Made by a program: the position numbers and the translations under genes
Assembly: GCA_949289295.1 (NCBI GenBank)
Contig: CASENM010000020.1
Span: 58,005 to 122,004, forward strand
DNA from: an uncultured Bacteroides sp.
Lineage (GTDB): Bacteria > Bacteroidota > Bacteroidia > Bacteroidales > Bacteroidaceae
Reading direction: 5' to 3'
DNA: 64,000 nt
Notes under the pieces: generated by a model
Database searches by the model: none
What the model was told of the DNA's origin: nothing
Seen by the model: the letters and a program-made list of their open reading frames with translations, nothing else
Shown: piece after piece, positions 1 to 8,200 of the stretch
Numbering within the stretch: position 1 is the stretch's first letter
How the letters are laid out: each line of letters starts with the position of its first letter

Positions 1-1113
1 CTTTACCGCACCACACTGAAAGAGGACATCAGCGGGACGCTGCATCTGGACGAGGTGCACGACTGGGCGCAGGTGTTTGCCGACGGACGGCTTCTGGGCC
101 GTCTGGACCGCCGTCGCGGAGAGTTCACCCTTCCGTTGAGGGAGACACTGAAGAAGGGTACCCGGCTGGACATTTTGGTGGAGGCTATGGGACGCGTGAA
201 TTTCGACAAGTCGATCCACGACCGCAAGGGCATCACCGAGAAGGTGGAAGTGGTTGACGGAGACCGTGTCACCGGACTGAAAGGATGGACCGTCTACAAT
301 CTGCCTCCTTTCTATGAGTTCGTCAGCCAGAAGGACTATCAGCCGGGAAAGGCTGTAGAGGGGCCGGCCTATTATAGGGCTACTTTCAGTCTTGACAAGA
401 CGGGTGACACGTTCCTCGACATGCAGACCTGGGGAAAGGGCATGGTCTGGGTGAACGGCCATGCGTTGGGGCGTTTCTGGGAGATCGGTCCCCAGCAGAC
501 GCTTTACATGCCCGGATGCTGGCTGAAGGAAGGCGAGAACGAGATTATCGTGCTCGACCTGAAAGGTCCTGCCGAGACGAAAGTGTCCGGACTGGAGAAG
601 CCCGTGCTGGACATGCTCCGTGCGGAGGCTCCTGAAACCCATCGTGGAAAGGGGCAGAGTCTGGACCTGAAAGCGGAAAGACCTGTCTATGAAGGCAGGT
701 TCATTCAAGGCAACGGCTGGCAGGAAGTGAAGTTCGGAAAGCCGGTCAAAGGACGCTTCTTCTGTCTGGAAGGGATTTCCGGTTATGACGGCACTCATAT
801 CGCGGCCATCGCGGAAATGGACGTGCTCGGCACTGACGGCAAGCCCGTGCCGCGTGAGTCATGGAAGATCGTGTATGCCGACAGTGAGGAAACCCACAGC
901 GGCAACCGTACCGCCGACAAGGTGTTCGACCTGCAGGAAAGCACTTTCTGGCAGACGGCGGACGGCACGGCCTATCCGCATCAGATTGTGATCGACCTGG
1001 GAGAGGCATATCAGGTGACAGGATTCCGTATGCTGCCCCGTGCCGAGGCCGGTGCCCCGGGACAGATAAAGGACTGCCGCGTGTTTGTGAAGGAGACGGA
1101 CTTCACCTATTGA
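1..1113 (+). CDS. Glycoside hydrolase family 35 beta-galactosidase, C-terminal part (gene enters from outside the window)
   Basis: The frame is open from base 1, so the 5' part of the gene, including the catalytic barrel, is missing. The visible 370 residues contain the jelly-roll module that follows the GH35 barrel: 'WGKGMVWVNGHALGRFW' near residue 145, then 'GPQQTLYMPGCWL' and 'GENEIIVLDL'. A second beta-sandwich resembling a discoidin (F5/8 type C) carbohydrate-binding domain occupies roughly residues 225-370. Family knowledge: Bacteroides GH35 enzymes are exported and remove terminal beta-galactose from host or plant glycans. No catalytic residue can be checked here. The family assignment is firm from the jelly-roll motifs; the substrate is not known. 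Confidence 0.85.
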   Translation, partial: LYRTTLKEDISGTLHLDEVHDWAQVFADGRLLGRLDRRRGEFTLPLRETLKKGTRLDILVEAMGRVNFDKSIHDRKGITEKVEVVDGDRVTGLKGWTVYNLPPFYEFVSQKDYQPGKAVEGPAYYRATFSLDKTGDTFLDMQTWGKGMVWVNGHALGRFWEIGPQQTLYMPGCWLKEGENEIIVLDLKGPAETKVSGLEKPVLDMLRAEAPETHRGKGQSLDLKAERPVYEGRFIQGNGWQEVKFGKPVKGRFFCLEGISGYDGTHIAAIAEMDVLGTDGKPVPRESWKIVYADSEETHSGNRTADKVFDLQESTFWQTADGTAYPHQIVIDLGEAYQVTGFRMLPRAEAGAPGQIKDCRVFVKETDFTY

Positions 1114-1510
1114 CGGTGGGATAAAGTCAGGACACAGAGGTGCGGAGTATCTCATGTGAAAGGGCAATATGAAAGGTTATCAAATTTGCATAATGCTGGG
1201 TTTTAGGAAAGTACAGCGCAAGGTAAGCTCTCTATTTGAGCAAAAACTTACGGCAGAAAGAAATTCTGCGCCCAACGCAAATGTACCTTTTTGAAAACCA
1301 AGCCATTGTTGGAAACGTAGGAAATTTCGGACTTGGTACAAGAGACGGCATAACGGCTCTCACGCTATAGCGTAGACTGCTATTATCATATCTGTACCAA
1401 AGGTTTCCTACGACCTCCAACTTAGACGTGGTAGCATTGCAGTTCCACGCTCTTGCATTTTATAACCGCCTATAAAGGAACTGGCAGGCATTGAAAATAA
1501 AACAACATAT
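1114..1510. other. Intergenic region with a long nested inverted repeat
   Basis: No convincing gene is seen. Bases 1316-1324 (cgtaggaaa) pair with 1404-1412, and 1333-1340 (ttggtaca) pair with 1393-1400. In the enclosed loop is a perfect 12-bp palindrome, acgctatagcgt, at 1362-1373. A 62-codon open frame across it on the minus strand is probably a by-product of the repeat. A minus-strand TACATTTG box (1278-1285) has no gene downstream of it. The structure marks the border between the GH35 gene and a lower-GC group of small genes. Confidence 0.5.
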
Positions 1511-2191
1511 ATGGAACAACAATTTTGTCAAAGTTGCGGTATGCCCCTGACTGATGAGAACAGAGGGACAAATGCCGATGGAAGCCGTAGCGAGGATTAT
1601 TGCGTCTATTGCTATAAAAACGGTGAGTTCACCCAAGAGTTCACAATGAACCAGATGATAGAGTTCTGCCTGCAATTCTTAGACCAATGGAATGTGCAGA
1701 CAGGGTGTAAGTTGACTCCCATACAAGCGAAAGAACAGATGCTCCAGCACTTTCCGCACCTGAAGCGATGGAAAGTGAAAAATGAACGGACACTGACGGA
1801 AAAAGCGACTCACTTGCTTGCCCAATGCAAAAACGTAACCATTGCTTCCATTGATGCCAACGGTTATCCTCGTCCTGTGCAGATGTCCAAGATAGGTACA
1901 AAGGGGTTCCATGAGGTTTGGATAGCGACAAATGCGGATTCCGTGAAGGTGAATGATTTTAAGGCGAACAACAAGGCGGGGCTTTGCTACGACCATTACG
2001 GGGATGGTATTGCCCTGCGTGGCACGGTAGAGATTGTCACGGACAATGCCACTCGCAAGGATATGTGGCAAGACTGGTTCATTTATCATTTCCCCGGCGG
2101 ACCGAATGACCCCAATTACGTGCTTCTGCATTTCATTGGCACGGAAGCCACCTTTTGGATAAATGGCGAATTTTCCCACTCCGACATCTGA
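1511..2191 (+). CDS. Zinc-ribbon / pyridoxamine 5'-phosphate oxidase-like fusion protein
   Basis: This 226-residue protein has two parts. Residues 5-60 form a putative zinc ribbon with paired cysteines (FCQSCGMPL near 5-13, YCVYC near 31-35), the type often found as a stand-alone 'putative zinc ribbon' domain. Residues 85-225 form a split-barrel flavin-binding domain of the general stress protein 26 / PPOX-like type ('VTIASIDANGYPRPVQMSKI', then 'EVWIATNADSVKVNDF'). Such domains bind FMN, F420 or haem, so a redox or stress role is plausible but not shown. The gene begins a co-directional group with 2202 and 2533, and its composition is less GC-rich than the flanking core genes. Confidence 0.8.
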   Translation: MEQQFCQSCGMPLTDENRGTNADGSRSEDYCVYCYKNGEFTQEFTMNQMIEFCLQFLDQWNVQTGCKLTPIQAKEQMLQHFPHLKRWKVKNERTLTEKATHLLAQCKNVTIASIDANGYPRPVQMSKIGTKGFHEVWIATNADSVKVNDFKANNKAGLCYDHYGDGIALRGTVEIVTDNATRKDMWQDWFIYHFPGGPNDPNYVLLHFIGTEATFWINGEFSHSDI

Positions 2192-2201
2192 TACGTGACT
2201 T

Positions 2202-2513
2202 ATGAGCTGCAGTACTGAATTTATCGAATTCGTATGTTCGCAAATAGCTGATGCAGGTGAAGCACGTTTTCGCAAGATGTTTGGAGATTACGTGATTTAC
2301 GTGAATGAGAAGCCTGTCATCACAGCATGCGATGGAATCTGTTATGTGAAAAAACATCCTTCCATACAATCTTTGATGGAGGATGCCAAGTGCGGACATC
2401 CTTACGAAGGCGCTAAAGAACATTATATCCTTGACATCTCGCATCGTGACCATGCGCTGCAGGTTATTCGTGCCTTGTGGAAGGTATTGCCTTTTCCAAA
2501 GAAAAAGAAATAA
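2202..2513 (+). CDS. TfoX/Sxy N-terminal domain protein
   Basis: This 103-residue protein is a single TfoX-N domain: 'FVCSQIADAGEARFRKMFGDYVIYV' at residues 9-33 and 'CDGICYVKKHP' near 46-56 are typical. In gamma-proteobacteria the full TfoX/Sxy protein regulates competence. Stand-alone N-terminal domains such as this one occur in many bacteria without a known role, so no competence function should be assumed. The start lies 11 bases after the stop of the zinc-ribbon gene, consistent with co-transcription. Confidence 0.8.
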   Translation: MSCSTEFIEFVCSQIADAGEARFRKMFGDYVIYVNEKPVITACDGICYVKKHPSIQSLMEDAKCGHPYEGAKEHYILDISHRDHALQVIRALWKVLPFPKKKK

Positions 2514-2532
2514 ACAAAATATTATACTTCTC

Positions 2533-3039
2533 ATGCTTCCATTGGATATCAGACTTTCAAAAGCGCAGGTTATGACAATAGCCGGAAATCTTCATCACGA
2601 TGAATGTGGCATTGAGGCTATGTTTGTTCAAATGAAACAAGCGGACAATCCTCGTGTGGCTTATCATGCAGCATGGGTGCTGTCCCATTTATCCAAAGAA
2701 GACAAAAGGATTTATCTTCTTCCGTATTACGGGGAGTTGGTTGATATGGCAACCTCCGCAGAGCTTTGTTTTCGTCGTAGGCTGATACTGGCTATCCTCA
2801 CAGACCTTCCAACGAATGAGCCGAACGGTAGATTACTGGATTTTTGCCTCACGCATATAAATGACCCCAAAGAAAGCGACGGGTCACACTCTGCAATGGT
2901 CAAACTTGCCGCAAGAATGTGCAAACCCTATCCTGAACTGTGCAAGGAACTGGCATTGTGCTTGGATATGATGCCGCAAGATTCATCCCCAAGCGTAGCG
3001 GCTGCGAAAAGAAATGCCTTGAAAATGATTCAAAAATGA
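2533..3039 (+). CDS. Small helical-repeat (HEAT-like) protein of unknown function
   Basis: I chose ATG 2533 ('MLPLDIRLSKAQVM'). The frame is open further 5', but that part overlaps the TfoX-N gene in another frame. The 168-residue product is predicted all-helical with HEAT-like pairs such as 'NPRVAYHAAWVLSHL' (about residues 37-51) and 'RRRLILAILTDLP', a layout shared with small adenylosuccinate-lyase-like/HEAT hypothetical proteins of Bacteroidetes. No catalytic motif is seen. It ends just before the decayed insertion sequence. Confidence 0.6.
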   Translation: MLPLDIRLSKAQVMTIAGNLHHDECGIEAMFVQMKQADNPRVAYHAAWVLSHLSKEDKRIYLLPYYGELVDMATSAELCFRRRLILAILTDLPTNEPNGRLLDFCLTHINDPKESDGSHSAMVKLAARMCKPYPELCKELALCLDMMPQDSSPSVAAAKRNALKMIQK

Positions 3040-3059
3040 GTAAAACATTTAGAGCCTGT

Positions 3060-3815
3060 TTAAATTTTGTTCAGCAACATTCTTATCGCAGCAAGTTTCA
3101 CCATTTCCTCTGCCGAATCGAACGTGAATTCATAGTTTCGGCAGAGCCTCCTATAATTATCAAACCAGGAAAAAGTTCTTTCCACAATCCATCTCTTACC
3201 TATTGGCTTAAAGCCATTTGACTTGTCTCCGCTTGCAATGATTTCAAGCGCATATCCGAAAGCCTTTTTGAGCTTGGCAGCCACTTCACCCCTATATCCG
3301 GCATCCGCCAAGATGATTTTGATATTGCAACAAAGCTCCTTCAAACATCTGGCCAGCAGGTAAGCGGCCTTTCCATCGTGCACGCAAGCGTTACCATAAT
3401 GGCTATCAGGAAGCCATTCTTGTCCACGGCAACGTGGCGTTTAATGCCCTTCACCTTCTTGTTACCGTCAATTCCGTTGAGAGAACAGTTATCACCCCAG
3501 CGGACACTCTGGCTGTCTATGATACCCACGCCAGCCTCGGCTTTTGACCGCTCTTAATACGCACTTTCTCACGCAAGTTGTTCAACAACAAGTCAAATTC
3601 TCCCAAGGAAGATCATTTGTGGTAATAGTAGTAAACCAGTTCCCAAGGGGCATAATGGGAAAGGAACATGCGCCATTGGCAACCCGTCTTCACGAGATGG
3701 AAAATGGCATTCGACATTCCATATCTCACGCAAATCATATTTCCGTTTTCTTTTTGCAGACTCAAGATTTTTTGATAACTTGCCACTATGTTTCTTCTAA
3801 ATCCGTCGAATACAT
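3060..3815 (-). pseudogene. Decayed IS5-type DDE transposase
   Basis: Read on the minus strand from 3815, the frame starts 'MYSTDLEET' and meets a TAG where a Gln codon is expected ('ET-Q-WQVIKK'). It then loses frame within 20 codons, resumes as 'CQWRMFLSHYAPWELVYYYY', shifts again near 3580, resumes at 3529 ('MGIIDSQSVRWG') and shifts once more near 3360-3380 before the last stretch to 3060 ('ILADAGYRGE', 'WIVERTFSWFDNYRRL'). The DDE landmarks DSQS, ILAD and WIVERTF are all recognisable, so this was an ordinary IS5-group transposase, now inactive through at least one nonsense mutation and several frameshifts. A terminal-repeat-like 'gagcctgtttaaatttt' lies at 3052; I could not find its partner on the other side. 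Confidence 0.85.
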
Positions 3816-3908
3816 AATTATTTCAAGTGTGGCAACTTAAAAATAATCATTTTCGCGGAAAAAAGAAGAAACACTCTTTTTCAGTATAACTGTTAAAATT
3901 TGATTCGT

Positions 3909-5048
3909 ATGTATGTAACAACCGGAACAATTGAAGATTTAATGCAATGGTTTAACAGAAAGAATGATGGAATCATGTGCCTTTTCGTTGGAGGAAGTTT
4001 AAATGACAAGGAAATATTGGAAGAGATACTTAATCAGCGAGATGCGTTTAATACAATTTCAGGAGAAAATGTATATTTCTTTTTATTCTGGGATAAGCAA
4101 AATGAATTGTTCTCTATAAATCATGTATATGGATATACCCAAGTCTTTTACGGTGCAGATTTAAAAAAAATTATATACCCTATTGAGAGGTATAGAATTA
4201 GTGATAGACATGCTTTTAGTGAAATGATTAGCAAATCTCAAAATATATCAATAGAGATTTGTAAGTATTTTAAAATTGATGCTACTTGTTTGCCTTGTAT
4301 GTTAATAATTGAAAGAGGGAATGAAAAGCATTATATTTTACAATTGAAAAATCGTTATTCCACGCAAGGACTATTTAACTTTTTTAAAGAAATCCGAGAA
4401 ATAGCAGATAAGATATCATCAATAAAAAAAGACATACAACAAGATGAATATAATAACAGGAAAAAAGACAGACTCCTAAAAAGGAAAATAGACATAGAGC
4501 AAAGTATGCCAAGAGTTGTAGAAAATGATTCCAACTATAAGCAAAAATGCAATGACTTATTCTTTTTTTTGGAAAAGAACGGAGCTAACGATGAAAAGCT
4601 AAAACAAATAATTATATCAAAGACCTACCACATACGCAAAGAAATAAGGAAATATATTGAAGCTAACTTTCCCAATGAAACAAGAAGACATTTCCAGTCA
4701 GAGGTTTTTGGAAATAAAGAATATAAGCGACTGATAAATGAAGTACAGCTGGCTTCTATAAATTATAAAAAATATATTGATTATCAAAGTGCATTACTAA
4801 AGTGGAAGAAAGAGTTGAATGATTTGGAATATGAATTAAAAAATATTCCAAATCCAATTCCTGAAAATGTGTTCCAATCAAAAAAACAGGAAAAGCAAAA
4901 GGAGTTAGAAAAATTAGAAAATAAATATGAGCAAATTGTAAACAAGTATACTTTATTTTTTTTAGGAAATAATATTATTAATACTATGACTAGATTTATC
5001 AACCAAGACAAACTATTCTGGTTGTTTCGAAAGCTGTTTAATCTGTAA
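3909..5048 (+). CDS. AT-rich orphan protein with long coiled coil, function unknown
   Basis: I do not recognise this protein. I start it at ATG 3909; a TTG three codons earlier is less likely. The 379 residues split into an N-terminal globular part of about 160 residues ('MQWFNRKNDGIMCLFVGGS', 'FFLFWDKQNELFSINHVYG'), a Lys/Glu-rich coiled-coil region of about 170 residues (roughly 165-345) and a hydrophobic/aromatic C-terminus ('YTLFFLGNNIINTMTRFI'). Base composition is far more AT-rich than the flanking core genes, and the gene sits between a dead insertion sequence and tamB. This suggests transfer; an accessory or defence-type role is only a guess. Confidence 0.6.
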   Translation: MYVTTGTIEDLMQWFNRKNDGIMCLFVGGSLNDKEILEEILNQRDAFNTISGENVYFFLFWDKQNELFSINHVYGYTQVFYGADLKKIIYPIERYRISDRHAFSEMISKSQNISIEICKYFKIDATCLPCMLIIERGNEKHYILQLKNRYSTQGLFNFFKEIREIADKISSIKKDIQQDEYNNRKKDRLLKRKIDIEQSMPRVVENDSNYKQKCNDLFFFLEKNGANDEKLKQIIISKTYHIRKEIRKYIEANFPNETRRHFQSEVFGNKEYKRLINEVQLASINYKKYIDYQSALLKWKKELNDLEYELKNIPNPIPENVFQSKKQEKQKELEKLENKYEQIVNKYTLFFLGNNIINTMTRFINQDKLFWLFRKLFNL

Positions 5049-5115
5049 CATCGAAAATATTTATTTAACGTGAGTTAGATGTAAATTTAGTAACTTCTGC
5101 ACCCTCCTCCCCGAA

Positions 5116-5174
5116 AAACGTTTCGGCGTTCCGGCCAAAGCGCTTCGGCGTTTCTGTACAAACGCCGAAGCACT
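5116..5174. repeat. Palindromic repeat, copy 1
   Basis: The arms gcttcggcgttt (5142-5153) and aaacgccgaagc (5160-5171) form a perfect 12-bp stem with a 6-base loop. Preceding it is aacgtttcggcgttccgg (from 5118), the same core in a second version. The same modules recur at 20770-20825, so this is a dispersed element rather than a chance hairpin. It lies in the 238-bp gap before tamB and may also end transcription of the orphan gene at 3909-5048. Confidence 0.6.
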
Positions 5175-5265
5175 TTAGAAAATGACGCACGGAAATGTGC
5201 GGTCCGGATTCGTAAAAATTTACTAATAACATGCGGAGGCGCGCGGATACTTCAAACGTAATTCG

Positions 5266-5273
5266 TAAATTTG
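5266..5273 (+). promoter_or_regulatory. Promoter -7 box (TAAATTTG) for tamB
   Basis: TAAATTTG matches the Bacteroides -7 consensus TAnnTTTG and stands 13 bases before the tamB start. Transcription would begin only a few bases before the ATG. No clear -33 box is seen. Confidence 0.5.
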
Positions 5274-5286
5274 TTCTCCAATTCAA

Positions 5287-8200
5287 ATGACGATGACAAA
5301 AGCCGCACGAATAAAAGAGACTATCCGCTTCACCATAATCTTCATGCTGGTATGCTATTTCGGACTGATCGCGCTGGTCAGGCTGCCGGCCGTGCAGCAT
5401 CGTCTTTCTGAATATGTGGCGGGGAGGCTTGCGGAACTGTTCCGGACGGAGGTCAGTGTGGGCAACATTGACCTGGGATTCCTGAACCGTATCATCATAC
5501 AGAATGTGGACGTGAAGGACCAGGACCGAAACGGGATGTTCCACATCTCCCGGCTGGCGGCCACTTTCGACATTTCTCCCCTCTTCCACCAGCAGATCCG
5601 GATCAGCAGCGTACAGCTCTTCGGTCTGGATGTGCGGCTCAGCCGGACTGCACCCGGACAGCCGCTCAACTGCCAGTTCCTGATCGACACGTTCGCCCCG
5701 AAAGACACGGCAAGGGAAAAGCGTCCGATTGACCTGCGCATCAACTCCGTGCTGGTCCGCCGCGGAAGGTTCAGCTACGATGTCTGGTCGGTGCCCGAAA
5801 CGGAAGGACGCTTCAACCCCGGACACATCGCCGTCCAGAACCTTTCGGCCACCATCTCGCTGAAGGCGCTGCAGGCCGATTCGCTCAACATACAGGTGAA
5901 GCGCATGAGTTTCAACGAGCAGAGCGGGTTCCAGCTGAGGCGTTTCCGCTTCAAGGCGACCGCCAACCGGAAAGGGCTTTACATGAACGAGCTGCTGCTG
6001 GGGCTTCCGCAGTCGTATTTCGCGATAGACACGCTGGCCGTCACTGCCCGGGAGGCTGAAAATATCCTGCATACGGACAAGCCGGTCAGCTACAGTACCG
6101 AACTGCGCGCGGGAATCACTCCGTCCGACTTCGCCGCCTTCGCCCCGGCACTGAAGCATTTCAACGACTCCCTCAGCCTGAGAGTCCGGCTGCGGGGAGA
6201 AGGCAAGCAGATAAACTGCCCCGAGCTCACCCTGTCGGGCCACGACGGGGAAATATGGCTGCGCGCCGACGGAATGGCCGACGGGGGTACAAGTCCCCTC
6301 TCGCCCTATTTTTCGGGAAACGTGAGCCAGCTCGCGCTCAGCAGAGAAGGCATCGACTGGCTGATGCGGAACCTGAAGGGCGATGATGACTCCACGCCCG
6401 CTGTCCTGAGCCGGCTGGGGCCTGTCAGCTTCCAGGGAGACGTGTCGGGCTATCCGTCGCGGTTCACGGCCCACGGACTGCTGCAGACTGCTCCGGGCTA
6501 CATCAACGCCCGCATCACACGGTTCACCCACCCGGAAAGCCAGATGAAGACGTATGCCGGGAAAGTGGTGTCGGAAGGCTTCAACCTCGGCCAGCTGCTC
6601 GACAAGGAGGACAAGCTGGGGAATGTATCGTTCAATCTGGAGCTGAACGATTTCACATACCGCAACCGCAAGCCCGAAACCTATATCAAGGGGGTCATCT
6701 CTTCGCTGGAATATAACGGATATACCTACAATCAGATCCAACTCGACGGGCATCTGAAACCGGGCGGATTCAACGGGCATCTGGCACTCGACGACCCGAA
6801 CGGGAAACTGACGGTAGACGGAAGCTTCGTCACCGACCAGCCCCGGCCCGACTTCAACCTGAAGGCCGTGTTGCGCGACTTCCGCCCCAACCGGCTGCAT
6901 TTCACGGAAAAGTATGAGGACACGAACCTTTCGCTCAACCTCACGGCCGATTTCAGCGGACATTCCATCGACGACATGCAGGGGCTGATCAATCTGGACA
7001 GCCTCACTGTCGATGCGCCCGACAGCGCCAACGACTATTTCCTGCCGAGTTTCAGCATCGAGGCCGGACAGATTGCCGCCAACGGGGACAAGGAGATAGA
7101 CATCCGCTCCCCCTTCATGAACGGTACGGTCAGAGGGAAATATTCTTACCGCACCTTGCTGGCAAGCCTCCGGAAAGTAGTCCACAGGCACATCCCGTCG
7201 CTGCTGACGGGAGAAAGCAGACTGCCCGAATCGGCCAATGACTTCCAGTTCGACCTGAAGGTGGACAACAGCGACATCCTGTCCAAGGCGCTCCGGATTC
7301 CTTTCAACCTGGAAATGCCGGCCACCTTCACCGGACATGTCAACGACAGTACGCAGAACATCAGCATAAGGGGCTATCTGCCGCAATTCACCTACAAGAA
7401 CAAATATTACGAGTCGGGCACACTGCTCTGCAAGAGTTTCCCCGACCGGCTGCACTGCCAGCTGCGGGCAAGCACACTGATGGCGAAAGGGGCCATGTTC
7501 AACTTCTCCCTGCAGGCGCTTGCCCATGACGACCGGCTGCACACCACCCTTTTCTGGGGGAACAACACCAACCAGACGTACAGCGGAAAGGTGGATGCGG
7601 TGGCCCTCTTCTCGCAAAGCGAGGACAAGAAGCGGCTGCACACCCGGATTGACCTGCAGCCCAGCGACGTCATCCTGAACGATACGGTCTGGCACATCCA
7701 TCCGGCCACCGTGACACTGGCTCCGGACAGCATCGAAATCAGCAACTTCCTCTTCGAGCACGACAACCAGTATCTGAGCGTGGACGGACGGATCGGCAAG
7801 ACGGAAGCCGACTCCTGCACGGTGGACATGAAGAACATCAGTCTGCTCTATATCATGGACATGATACAGTTCAACGCCGTACGGTTCAACGGGAACATCA
7901 GCGGAAAAGCCAGGCTGAAACAGGTGCTGGCCGACCCGGTGCTGGAAGCGCGTCTGGACGTGGGGGGCTTCTCGCTCAACGATGTGCTGCTGGGACGGGG
8001 CGACATCACCGGATGGTGGGACAAGGAAGAGAGCGCCATCCGGCTGCTGGCCGACATACGCCGGGACAGCACCAGCACAACATATGTCGACGGATATATC
8101 TCGCCCAAAAAGAAAGGCCTCGACCTCAACATCCAGGCCGGCGGCACTCCTCTGGGATTCCTGCAGCCGTTCGTGCAGAATATATTCAGCGGAGTGAACG

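Noticed and set aside
1316-1412. Integron attC site
   Set aside because: The structure is suggestive, but the conserved RYYYAAC and GTTRRRY ends are not found, and no integron integrase is in the window.
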